This document shows positions 53,603 to 62,138 of a DNA stretch of 64,000 bases, piece by piece; position 1 is the stretch's first letter, and every line of letters begins with the position of its first letter. The notes under the pieces were generated by a model. The model was not told where the DNA came from, did no database searches, and was given only the letters and a program-made list of their open reading frames with translations. Origin of the DNA: Phycisphaerae bacterium (GTDB lineage: Bacteria > Planctomycetota > Phycisphaerae > UBA1845). Location: positions 18,680 to 82,679 of the forward strand of contig JAJDDY010000018.1 in the NCBI GenBank assembly GCA_029260075.1, given 5' to 3'. A program made the translations under genes and the position numbers.

Positions 53603-54769
53603 TCAGGTCCGTTCCACGAGTCGGTCGATCAGGAAGCTCGAACGCTCCAGGGCATGCTCGGTGAAGTCGCCGAAGTAGTCACGGACTTCAAGGAACATCT
53701 CCGAAAACGCCCCTTCGTCGCGCTGGTCAAGCACCGTTCGTAGTTCCGTCGCCGCGTCAAGAAACGCCTGCGTGACGGACGACGTGGCTGGGTTCGAGGT
53801 TTGAATGGAAGCGTATAGATCGGGCGATTGCGCGAAATGCCGTGCGGTCATTAACAGATCCATCAGGTAGATCGGTGACGTGAATTCCAGCGTCTCGTCG
53901 ATGCGCACGTCCAAGCGGAGCATCGCTCGACCCATCACCTCAGCCGCGAAGTGCGTGAGCACCTGGACCACGGACATGGCTTGATCGTGTTCGGTCGGCG
54001 TCGTTTCCTTGATCACGAGCCCGCGTGCGCCAAACATGGTTCGAGCCCACGTAAACTGTTCGTCGCCGCGACCGCGACAGAGAACCATGCGCTGTCCCTG
54101 AAGTGCATGCACCGATGGTGCGAAGAGCGGATGGGTGCCCACGACCGCCGCTTCGGTGGCAGCCAACATGGCGGTCATCGGTGCCTCTTTGATGGACGTC
54201 ACATCCATCAACAAGGCGTCTTTGCGAACGCGCGGACCGAGTTGCTCGATGACGGACACTGTTTGCGCGATGGGCACGCTGACCACGACGACGTCAGCCA
54301 CTTCGGCTGCCTCTTCCGGACTGAGGTCCGTTTCGAGATCGGCAATCATGACAATGTGGCCAAGGTCGGAAAAAAGGTCCGCCATGCAACGCCCCATTCC
54401 GCCGCGACCGCCGATGATCGCTACCGACTTCGCTTCGACATCCAAGGGCACTTCGGCTCGGAGTGTGGCCTGGCGGTTTCGACTTCCCCATAAGATAAGA
54501 CGAAAAAGACTCTCGATCATTTGCGGCGGCAGGCCAAGCTGCAACGCCCGAGCCCGACGGTCATCTATGATTTCGTGCTCGCGCGAACCGTCGCGAATGG
54601 GCACTTGATGATCGCGCTTGTACGAAGCCACCTCAGCCACAAGTGCGTTGCGCCGAGTCAGTAGCCGAAGTAATTCGTGATCCAACGCGTCGATGTGGGC
54701 GCGTAAGATCGGCAGTGGGCGAGCGGAAACGCCGCCCGGGTTCTCTTGCTGAGGATTGGACTCGTTCAT
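53603..54769 (-). CDS. tyrA: bifunctional chorismate mutase / prephenate dehydrogenase (T-protein)
   Basis: It makes 4-hydroxyphenylpyruvate from chorismate in tyrosine synthesis. The N-terminal ~100 residues are an AroQ-type chorismate mutase (LRAHIDALDHELLRLLTRR, then VAEVASYKRD). A Rossmann dehydrogenase follows (VAIIGGRGGMGRCMADLF; VVVVSVPIAQT; VVGTHPLFAPSV; TPTEHDQAM). Order and length (388 residues) match enterobacterial T-proteins (373), an arrangement less common elsewhere. I chose ATG 54769; a GTG two codons upstream (54775) is also possible. It is a single gene between the sulfotransferase and a cytochrome gene. Confidence 0.94.
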   Translation of the reverse strand: MNESNPQQENPGGVSARPLPILRAHIDALDHELLRLLTRRNALVAEVASYKRDHQVPIRDGSREHEIIDDRRARALQLGLPPQMIESLFRLILWGSRNRQATLRAEVPLDVEAKSVAIIGGRGGMGRCMADLFSDLGHIVMIADLETDLSPEEAAEVADVVVVSVPIAQTVSVIEQLGPRVRKDALLMDVTSIKEAPMTAMLAATEAAVVGTHPLFAPSVHALQGQRMVLCRGRGDEQFTWARTMFGARGLVIKETTPTEHDQAMSVVQVLTHFAAEVMGRAMLRLDVRIDETLEFTSPIYLMDLLMTARHFAQSPDLYASIQTSNPATSSVTQAFLDAATELRTVLDQRDEGAFSEMFLEVRDYFGDFTEHALERSSFLIDRLVERT

Positions 54770-54894
54770 GTTCACGTCCGGGCTTTGGATAGACTAGCGG
54801 AGTCGACGGCGTGCGCCGCGACGCCCTACGGTCCTGTGCTTGACGCGGGATCAATCGACTTGCGTCGAACGCATGCGTCTCACTGCACAGGACG

Positions 54895-55857
54895 CTACTT
54901 CTGACTCAAACTATGCACATAGATCGCAAGGTCGGATATCTGTTGATCGTCCTTGATCAAGTTTGTGGCTGAGTTCATAGCGAAAGGTCGACCCGAGTCC
55001 ACCAGTTTGTTTCTCGGAACGCCGGAAATGAGCACCTTCCGAATGCCCTCGATTCCGCCGTCGCAATGAATCCAATCGCCGTCCGTTAGGTCCGGTCCGC
55101 GCACTCCGCCGCGACCACTGGACAAATGGCACTTGCCGCAAGACCCAGTCGCGTACGCACTTTTTCCCCTCGCGATGGCGGCGGGCAAATCCTTGGGCAA
55201 CAGCGCGGCGCTGGGTTTTGCGGCTGCGACGACCTTGGAAATCGCGGACATACAGACGCGAAGCTTGCGGTCCATCCTGATGCTTCGTTCTTTACACGCG
55301 ACGCGAACGGCTTTGACGATCAGTTTGCGATCGAGACCTCGGTTTCCCGCAGCCGTGCTCACCAATACGGCTACATCTTTTTGGGACGAATCGCCGCAGG
55401 CACCGGTGACTTTGCTGTCGTCGGTAATCCACGAGAGATTGTCCTCCGTATCCTTTTCAATTGCTACCGACGGAACGCCGTCGGCGCCTTGGGATCGAAA
55501 ATCCTGATCGGCAGCGACGTAAAACAAAGCATCGCCGCCCGCGAGTTTGACCAACTGTCGCGCCTCATCTCCGGGTGTTGCTCCCTGCCACGCCTTGCCC
55601 TCAATGTCACGTCCGGGGTGCATGACGATCGCCGCCTTCATACAGTTGCGCAGTGTTTCCTCAGCCTGCGTCGCATCGGGTTGCGCGCCGAAGAAGGTAA
55701 CGTCGAGCGAAAGCGAGTCACCCTTTCCGTTCGTGCCTTCGCGACACTCTGCGACAAATCGGAGTGACTTGTCCGCGGCGTCGTGGGCGCTAACCCTGGG
55801 AGTTTGCATCGTGGCCACGCCTGCGAGTGCGATATGTAGAAGGGCCAGTCTGTTCAT
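54895..55857 (-). CDS. periplasmic c-type cytochrome fused to an unfamiliar N-terminal domain
   Basis: The 320-residue protein has a signal peptide (LALLHIALAGVATMQTPRVSA). The haem-binding CGKCH is at residues 240-244 and a likely axial Met lies in RPFAMNS, giving a class I cytochrome c of about 100 residues. The preceding ~190 residues, containing CREG, LRNCMK, TGACGDS, RVACKE and RVCMS, are cysteine-containing and not recognised by me. I chose ATG 55857 with GGAGAT about 9 nt upstream; a longer frame from 55995 lacks a signal. No oxidase or dehydrogenase partner is adjacent. Confidence 0.82.
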   Translation of the reverse strand: MNRLALLHIALAGVATMQTPRVSAHDAADKSLRFVAECREGTNGKGDSLSLDVTFFGAQPDATQAEETLRNCMKAAIVMHPGRDIEGKAWQGATPGDEARQLVKLAGGDALFYVAADQDFRSQGADGVPSVAIEKDTEDNLSWITDDSKVTGACGDSSQKDVAVLVSTAAGNRGLDRKLIVKAVRVACKERSIRMDRKLRVCMSAISKVVAAAKPSAALLPKDLPAAIARGKSAYATGSCGKCHLSSGRGGVRGPDLTDGDWIHCDGGIEGIRKVLISGVPRNKLVDSGRPFAMNSATNLIKDDQQISDLAIYVHSLSQK

Positions 55858-56223
55858 CGAACCGATCTCCGTTGCAACCTGTCGAGTAACCGGTGTGGCG
55901 TTCTTGGATCGACTCTCCAATCGATCCACGCTCCAGAAGCTTAACGCATCGTACCAGACGCGGAAGAACACGCGCACAGCGCGCGCCCGACCCAAGCCGG
56001 AAAAAACCTTTGCACCCGTTCGCGTTCGTAGGCAGCCCGCACGGCCACCATTTCACCTTCTGCGCTTCGACCCGTCAACGCGCAGCAAGGATTGGGCATC
56101 GAGAAAACACACAAACACACAAACGACGCCCGAAGCAGAGATTTCCGCATGGACGGCGCTTCGGGAATGACCGGGTTGGACACGCACACGACCAACTGGG
56201 AGCGTGCTTAAGAAGGGGTGCTT

Positions 56224-56305
56224 CGAACCGAGCCGCGACCGTCAGGGAGCGGTCTTCGCACTTGAAACCGCACCGCTTCCTTACGGACGTGGCTTTGAAA
56301 GAGAC
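56224..56305. repeat. MITE-like element, partial core (copy F)
   Basis: CCGAGCCGCGACCGTCAGGG on the left and GCTTCCTTACGGACGTGGCT on the right form the inner arms. The outer ends are gone. Confidence 0.55.
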
Positions 56306-56432
56306 TTCTTAAGAACGTTCTAAGAATGCGACGACGCGATCGCTCGGCGTTGCGACTTGACGATGTAAATATTGTCATGTGCGCCGCCCCGCGCGACAAC
56401 GGACGGTACCCCGGTCGTAGGAGGAAGGAGTC

Positions 56433-56468
56433 AATGGATCACCGGCTGGAAGCCGGTGCCACACTTTG
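56433..56468 (+). repeat. REP-like hairpin, copy 4
   Basis: GGATCACCGGCTGGAAGCCG followed by GTGCCACACTT. Degenerate further units follow (GCCGGTGCTACACTTTG, GCAGGTGCCCCACTTTG). Confidence 0.6.
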
Positions 56469-56607
56469 GGTCACTGACCGACCGCCGGTGCTACACTTTG
56501 AACCGCAGCCTGGCAGTGTGTACCACGCTTGGATCGCCGCGAAGCAAGCAGGTGCCCCACTTTGGCTTACCGAGCGGGGGCCGGTGCAACTCGTTTCGGG
56601 CAGGCCA

Positions 56608-57657
56608 CTACGCTACGGTGATCGATGAATCAAGGTAGACGTCCTGAATGATGTTCAGCAGCTTGACGCCTTCTTCCATCGGTCGCTGGAAAGCTTTTCG
56701 ACCGGAAATCAAACCGGTTCCTCCCGCGCGTTTGTTGATCACGGCCGTCTTGGCGGCGTCGGCGAAGTCGTTCTTGCCAGACGCGCCACCGGAATTGATC
56801 AGACCCGCGCGACCCATGTAGCAACCCGCAACCTGATATCGTGTTAGGTCAATGGGATGGTCCGTCGTCAGCTTTTCATACACGAGCTTGTTTGTCTTTG
56901 CGAAACTGATGGCGTTGAACCCGTTGTTGTTCTCGGCCTGCTTCTGTTTGATGATATCGGCTTGGATGGTCACACCGAGATGATTGGCCTGACTGGTCAG
57001 GTCGGCGGCGGCGTGATAATCCGTGCCGTCTTTCTTAAATTCGCTATTGCGCAGGTAGCACCAGAGGACTGTGGCCATGCCGAGTTCGTGGGCCATGTGG
57101 AACGCCTCACTCACCTCTTGAATCTGTCGACCGGACTCGTCCGAGCCGAAGTAGATTGTCGCGCCGACCGCGGCCGCGCCCATGTCGGCCGCCTGCTGTA
57201 CGTGCGCGAACATGATTTGATCGAAGGTGTTCGGATAGGTCATCAGTTCGTTGTGGTTGATCTTCACGAGGAAGGGGATTTTGTGGGCGTACTTCCGCGC
57301 AACCGCACCAAGCACGCCGAGCGTTGACGCCACCGCGTTGCACCCGCCCTCAATCGCAAGCTTGACGATGTTGTCCGGATCGAAATAGATCGGGTTGGGT
57401 GCGAAGGAGGCGCCGGCGGTGTGTTCGATTCCCTGGTCCACCGGCAAGATCGACAGGAACCCGGTCCCGCCGAGTCGGCCGTGGTCATAGATCGATCGAA
57501 GGTTCCGCAGAACAGGCACGGATCGATCGGTGTCCATGAACACGCGATCGATGAAGTCCGGACCGGGCAGATGCAGGGCGGACTTGTCGATGGTCGTACA
57601 CTTGTGGTTCAGCAGGCTATCTGCATCCGAGCCGAGAAGATCGAGTAGCGCGCTCAT
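56608..57657 (-). CDS. fbaB: fructose-bisphosphate aldolase class I (DhnA/FbaB type)
   Basis: It cleaves fructose 1,6-bisphosphate in glycolysis and gluconeogenesis through a Schiff-base lysine. The 349-residue protein matches E. coli FbaB nearly end to end: [77 protein letters not shown] and a C-terminal [12 protein letters not shown]. The ATG 57657 has GGGAG about 10 nt upstream; an in-frame upstream ATG at 57690 is not needed. A MITE-like element separates it from the aminotransferase gene. Confidence 0.96.
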   Translation of the reverse strand: MSALLDLLGSDADSLLNHKCTTIDKSALHLPGPDFIDRVFMDTDRSVPVLRNLRSIYDHGRLGGTGFLSILPVDQGIEHTAGASFAPNPIYFDPDNIVKLAIEGGCNAVASTLGVLGAVARKYAHKIPFLVKINHNELMTYPNTFDQIMFAHVQQAADMGAAAVGATIYFGSDESGRQIQEVSEAFHMAHELGMATVLWCYLRNSEFKKDGTDYHAAADLTSQANHLGVTIQADIIKQKQAENNNGFNAISFAKTNKLVYEKLTTDHPIDLTRYQVAGCYMGRAGLINSGGASGKNDFADAAKTAVINKRAGGTGLISGRKAFQRPMEEGVKLLNIIQDVYLDSSITVA

Positions 57658-57744
57658 GTTCGCCGTTCTCCCAATGGGGTTCCTACGCATGGACTGATCG
57701 TGACAAATCTGACGGCATGTTTCATGCCATCACGGATCTGTAAC

Positions 57745-57883
57745 ACGACGAACGCTGGGTTCACTGAGCCGCGCCCGTAAGGAAGCGGACGTTTGAAAGC
57801 CGCCCGCAACATCTTGAAAACGCTCCCTCACGGTCGCGGCTCGGTTCAGACAGACCCGCCACCTGAGCCGTGACCAAACACTA
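57745..57883. repeat. MITE-like inverted-repeat element, copy G
   Basis: Arms ACTGAGCCGCGCCCGTAAGG and CTCCCTCACGGTCGCGGCTC are well kept. The right end CGTGACCAAACACTA includes the stop codon of the aminotransferase gene (complement of CTA at 57881-57883). The left outer end is diverged. Confidence 0.75.
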
Positions 57884-59206
57884 ACCTATTCCTTCCAGCA
57901 CCTCGTCGAAAATCTTCAAACCTACGTCAAGCTGCGTTTCGTTCATGCTCAGCGGCGGGCAGAAACGAATGGCCGACTCGCCGCATGGCAGCAAGATGAC
58001 TCCGCGTTCGAATGTGTTCTGCAGAATGGTCGCACGCCCCTTGGGGTCGAGCTTGCCCGTTCGTTTCGAAACAACGTCGACCGCACGCATGAGTCCGAGC
58101 CCGCGCGGGCGAGCAAGGTTCTTGTGCCGCTCGACCATAGTCTTCAGCGTGTCCTCCACACGAAGACCCAGCTTTTGCGCATTGCTCATGAGCGAGCCTT
58201 GGACCAACTCGACGGTAGCGAGCGCCGCGGCGCAGGCGACCGGGTTGCCACCGTAGGTGCTTCCGTGGGCACCGGGCGGCCAAGCCATCACGTCGTCGCG
58301 AGCGATGATGGCCCCGAGCGGCATGCCGCTCGCCAGACCCTTGGCCATGAGTACGATGTCCGGCTCTACGCCGAAGTGCTCATACGCAAACCACTTCCCG
58401 GTTCGACCCGCGCCGGATTGAATCTCATCGCAAACCAGGAGAATCTTGTGCTTGTCGCAAAGCGCGCGAAGACGCGGAAGGAAGTCCGGCTCGGGCACGT
58501 GATAGCCGCCCTCACCTTGCAGGGCTTCGACGAAAATCGCAGCCACTTCACCTGGAGGAACTTGATACTTGAAGAGACCGTTCTCGATCGCATCCACATC
58601 GCCATACGGCACGTGCGACACCATTGGAATCGTCGGTCCGAATCGATCTTGCTGCACGGCCTTGGAACAGGTTAGGGCCAAGGCGCCGAGTGTGCGCCCG
58701 TGGAAGGCGCCTTGAAAAGCGATGATGCGTTTGCGCCGCGTAGTATGACGAACGAGCTTGATGGCGCCTTCGACGGCTTCGGCGCCGCTGTTCGTCAGGA
58801 ACACGCGCTGCGGTCGACCGCCGGGTACGAGCTGGGACAGGCGTTCCATCAACTCCGCCATACACGGGATGTAGAAATCGCACCCGCAAATGTGGATCAA
58901 CGATCGGGCTTGTTCCTCGATCGCCGCAACGACCTTGGGGTGACAATGCCCCGTAGCGCACACGGCGATGCCGGCGGCGAAGTCTAAGAAACGATTGCCG
59001 TCGACGTCCTCAATTACCGATCCGAGAGCACGCTTCACCACGAGCGGATAGTCGCGTGTGTACGACGGTGACGAGTAGCGCTCATCGCGCTCGATCACAG
59101 CCTTGGCGTTGGGACCGGGCAATGGCGTCTCGATCCATGGAGCCGGACCGATCCAACCGTCCTTCTTCGAATCCCGCGTGTCGTCTTCCTGCTTGATGCC
59201 CAACAT
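57881..59206 (-). CDS. class III PLP-dependent aminotransferase (acetylornithine/4-aminobutyrate type)
   Basis: The 441-residue enzyme belongs to the ornithine-aminotransferase superfamily. Motifs are FLTNSGAEAVEGAIKLVRH (phosphate-binding Gly-Ala), AFHGRTLGAL, the Asp of LLVCDEIQSGAGRTG, and the PLP lysine in LMAKGLASGMPLGAI. GSTYGGNPVACAAA completes the site. The sequence best resembles the family annotated as acetyl-ornithine aminotransferase-like or GABA aminotransferase; substrate cannot be fixed from motifs, so no symbol is given. Start ATG 59206 has GGAG about 9 nt upstream; a longer frame from 59362 is not supported. Its stop codon lies inside the end of a MITE-like element. Confidence 0.88.
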   Translation of the reverse strand: MLGIKQEDDTRDSKKDGWIGPAPWIETPLPGPNAKAVIERDERYSSPSYTRDYPLVVKRALGSVIEDVDGNRFLDFAAGIAVCATGHCHPKVVAAIEEQARSLIHICGCDFYIPCMAELMERLSQLVPGGRPQRVFLTNSGAEAVEGAIKLVRHTTRRKRIIAFQGAFHGRTLGALALTCSKAVQQDRFGPTIPMVSHVPYGDVDAIENGLFKYQVPPGEVAAIFVEALQGEGGYHVPEPDFLPRLRALCDKHKILLVCDEIQSGAGRTGKWFAYEHFGVEPDIVLMAKGLASGMPLGAIIARDDVMAWPPGAHGSTYGGNPVACAAALATVELVQGSLMSNAQKLGLRVEDTLKTMVERHKNLARPRGLGLMRAVDVVSKRTGKLDPKGRATILQNTFERGVILLPCGESAIRFCPPLSMNETQLDVGLKIFDEVLEGIG

Positions 59207-59751
59207 GCCATTAATCTCCGTGGAAACCCCGCCAATCGCGTAGGGTGACCGCACCCCCACGCCCGACCGACTATCGGAAAGCTTGACCACCCCCCGCCAG
59301 TCGGATCGAACGCATAGGGGTACCCGTTTCGTCATCCCTTTGCAAGGCGCCCGCGAACGCAAATTATCGCGTTGTTCGTCGCGGAATCGTCGGACGTCGC
59401 GGCCCGGTTTCGCAGCCCATCGCCACGCGCATGTCGATCAACGCGTACCGCCTCAACCGGACCCGAAACCTCGATAGCGATAGGCAACTTTAGTTGCGAT
59501 AGGAACAGATATTCTTGGACGTGCGCGAAGCCGGTGCGAACGACCCGTTTTCTGGTGCCACCCGATTGTGCGTTTCCGCGAAATGGTCACGTCGAACGTC
59601 ACGGTTCTCTGAAAGCAGCCCGTTGTCGGGTCTACCGAGCCGCGCCCGTCAGGAAGCGGACGTTGGAAATCTGGTCGAGACAGCTTGACAGCGCTCCCTC
59701 GCGGTCGCGGCTCGGATCGGACGAACCTGTCACTTGAGTCCTGACTAAATA
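59207..59751. other. 545-bp gene-free gap with MITE-like element
   Basis: Between the aminotransferase start and the carboxypeptidase stop. It includes most of MITE-like copy H (59617-59754) and the likely aminotransferase promoter; no gene is supported. Confidence 0.5.
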
Positions 59752-59754
59752 CTA
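59617..59754. repeat. MITE-like inverted-repeat element, copy H
   Basis: Arms CCGAGCCGCGCCCGTCAGGA and CTCCCTCGCGGTCGCGGCTC are intact. The right end CTGACTAAATACTA carries the carboxypeptidase stop codon (complement of CTA at 59752-59754). The left end is diverged. Confidence 0.75.
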
Positions 59755-61305
59755 ATTCCGGGCGAGGGCGATACAGAATCGATCTTGGATGGCTTTGTAG
59801 GGAGCGCTCGAGCCCCTGTAGCCGTTAAAGAGCAGGGCAAACGCATAACGCGGACCCTGTTCGTCGTCAACGTAGCCGGCCAGCGTTCGTATGCCGCGCA
59901 TGGTTCCGGTCTTGGCGAAGACGCGGCCGGGGATCGACTTCAGTCGCTTGCGTAGCGAGCCATCCACGCCGCCAGTGGAAAGCGAATCGTGAAGGAGCTC
60001 GCCCGAAGATTGCCGGTACATCCCCGAAAGCAGCGTCGCCAATTGCCGGGCGGTGCATTTGTTTTCGCGGCTCAGCCCGGACCCGTCCGCGATGTGCAGA
60101 CCGTCCGTACGAACCCCTGCCCGCCGCATCATGGACACTACCACCCTGCCACCGCCCCGCCAGCTTCCCTGGGCCGTCGAATCGTCTTCGACGGCGTGAT
60201 TGGTCGCGGAGCGAGCACGTCCGGACCCGCGACTCTTCCTCGGCGCCGACCCATACGCAGCGCGCTTGAGCAAGCACTCCGCAAAAAGGTTTTGGCTGTC
60301 CTTGCCGATCCGTCGCAGCACATCTTCAAGCGGCGTCTCGCGCAGCGCGACCAAACTGAGCGGGCTATCTTTGGTGCCAATTTCTTGACGCACCGGTCTC
60401 CGCACGATTCGACCGGCTATCGGAATACCTCGCCGGGTTAGAACAGTACGAAATGCTTCGGCGAACAGACGTCCAGGGTCGGGAAACGACACCGGCCCGA
60501 ATCGCCATCGTTTGTTGCATTGGCCGCTGATGCGGTATTCCAAGCTGTCCGCCGTATGGTGGAGGATGGGCGTGCCCGTCCCACCCGATCGACACCGATT
60601 GATGATCTTGACGAGCGTCGTGTCCGGTTGAAACGTCACTGAGACAAGCCCGCCCTTTTCACGCGCCGGCTTCAACGTAATGTCGATGCAGTTGTCGTTG
60701 AAATTCAAAGCGCCGACGGGCGCCGCGTACCAGTTGTCCAAGTCGGCTTGCTCCCACGACGGGTGGAGCCACTGATCATCGAACGCCGACTCGTCGATAA
60801 CGAGGTCACCGGGGATTTGCCGCACGTCCTTTGCCTGAAGTGCATCGGCCCACTGTTCGAAATCGGAAATGATGGACTCACCGCGTGCTCGGTGAAGTTT
60901 CTCGTCGCCGAAAGCGGGGTCGCCGTCGCCAATGACGTACAAATTGACCCTGTCCGTAAGAAGTAATGTTTCAAAGCGAAACGTGGGACCAAGCTCCTGT
61001 AACGCTGCGGCCATGACGAACAATTTCGCCGCGCTCGCCGGCGTCATCAGCCGATCCGCCCCGTCCGAAAAGACCGTTCTGCCGTTGCGTAGATCGATTA
61101 CGCACGAACCCACGCGAACGGCTGGGTGAGGGAGCTTGGCCAGCAGCGCGCCGAGTTCGTCCGCAATGCCTGCACGGACGTAAGTTGCGGCGGCGATGAA
61201 AAACGCGATCGAAATGAGCAGCCCGATGCGCACCGATCCCGCGAACAGTCGATGTACGCTGCGGGTTTGGATGGAACGGCCAACCGTCATGCGGTTGACG
61301 ATCAT
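59752..61305 (-). CDS. dacB: D-alanyl-D-alanine carboxypeptidase/endopeptidase (PBP4 type)
   Basis: This exported peptidoglycan enzyme has 517 residues. The signal segment is RIGLLISIAFFIAAATYVRA. The active-site motifs of the S13 family are in order: SAAK in TPASAAKLFV (nucleophile Ser), the middle motif in HIADGSGLSRENK, and KTGT in RVFAKTGTMRGI. Between the first and second motifs lies an accessory domain, as in PBP4. An Arg/Ser-rich stretch (SAPRKSRGSGRARS) after LFAECLLKRAAYG looks like an extra loop not seen in typical members. Start ATG 61305 is chosen for the signal peptide; 61290 and 61407 are alternatives. Its stop lies inside a MITE-like end. Confidence 0.88.
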   Translation of the reverse strand: MIVNRMTVGRSIQTRSVHRLFAGSVRIGLLISIAFFIAAATYVRAGIADELGALLAKLPHPAVRVGSCVIDLRNGRTVFSDGADRLMTPASAAKLFVMAAALQELGPTFRFETLLLTDRVNLYVIGDGDPAFGDEKLHRARGESIISDFEQWADALQAKDVRQIPGDLVIDESAFDDQWLHPSWEQADLDNWYAAPVGALNFNDNCIDITLKPAREKGGLVSVTFQPDTTLVKIINRCRSGGTGTPILHHTADSLEYRISGQCNKRWRFGPVSFPDPGRLFAEAFRTVLTRRGIPIAGRIVRRPVRQEIGTKDSPLSLVALRETPLEDVLRRIGKDSQNLFAECLLKRAAYGSAPRKSRGSGRARSATNHAVEDDSTAQGSWRGGGRVVVSMMRRAGVRTDGLHIADGSGLSRENKCTARQLATLLSGMYRQSSGELLHDSLSTGGVDGSLRKRLKSIPGRVFAKTGTMRGIRTLAGYVDDEQGPRYAFALLFNGYRGSSAPYKAIQDRFCIALARN

Positions 61306-62138
61306 ACGCCGTGATACACATCGATCAACTCGCGATGGCCGTACGGGATCTAAACCCGAAGCAAGTGGGGAGTCGTTGGGATAACGCACGCTGGACCAAG
61401 CGTGCACCGAGCGCGGTATCGGTTGAGAATCCGAACGACGGTTTATGCCCGTCGAATCATCGGAGCTCGGCTCGGTGGCGTCACGCGAGCGAGAGCAGAC
61501 CTGTCGTCATGCCCAACGCGCTCGGCGTTGGGACCGGTGAATCATTGGTCAGTCATTGCTCATTCTCCATATCTCGTGCATTTGAAAGACCATGAATATC
61601 GGTCGTTGTCCAATCGGTTTCGGTTTTTCCAGTCGAAACCGCTCGCCGTCTACCTCTTCGTATGCCGCAAGAAAGTCCATAGGCGTCTTTTCCGTACACA
61701 CGGTCAAAATAATACCCGCCCGTACAAGCGACACTTTACGCGGCGACTTGAAGTCTGGCACCGTATGAGATAGACTTATCGTCTTACTGTTCCTTGTGGG
61801 TAGGACGCTCGGGCAACTCATCGCGACAGCATGCAACACCGCGGCTCGATCGCGTTGCATGTACGCCGCGTTGTCGCGTTCGTATCGCTGAAGCAAACGG
61901 TTGTTGCGTCGCATCGGCACAGTTGAGTACGGTTTGTGTGGCAGGCGGTGGGGTAGATACCGTCGGCCATGCGGGCGAGTCTTTGTCACGTTCTCCAACT
62001 GGGGGAAAACGTAACGCACTTTTTCTTAAATGCATCGCGAGCAGTTCTCTTGGTCATGCGTCCGGGCCAAGGGACCGGCCCATCCAACTAGCATCAAGGG
62101 CGCCACGTTTGGCTCGCAGAAACGGAGGGGGAAGCATC
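61306..62138. other. 833-bp region, largely without recognised genes
   Basis: The region separates dacB from the divergent propeller gene. It is locally richer in A/T than its neighbours. One possible small gene is entered separately; otherwise I see no RNA gene or repeat. Confidence 0.4.
61549..62019 (-). CDS. possible small hypothetical protein
   Basis: This 156-residue open frame has a protein-like second half (GIILTVCTEKTPMDFLAAYE, then RFRLEKPKPIGQRPIFMVFQ) but an Arg/His-rich first half with no recognisable domain. Its base composition is lower in G+C than its neighbours. No good ribosome binding site or family resemblance is evident. A recently acquired or decaying gene would explain this; so would chance. 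Confidence 0.25.
   Translation of the reverse strand: MRYVFPQLENVTKTRPHGRRYLPHRLPHKPYSTVPMRRNNRLLQRYERDNAAYMQRDRAAVLHAVAMSCPSVLPTRNSKTISLSHTVPDFKSPRKVSLVRAGIILTVCTEKTPMDFLAAYEEVDGERFRLEKPKPIGQRPIFMVFQMHEIWRMSND

Larger units (their letters stand above)
55858..56607. other. 750-bp gene-free gap with repeat remnants
   Basis: No gene is supported. It holds a partial MITE-like core (56224-56305) and a REP-like hairpin (56433-56468), followed by a 150-bp stretch of degenerate GCCGGTGC-like pieces up to the fbaB stop. Confidence 0.5.
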
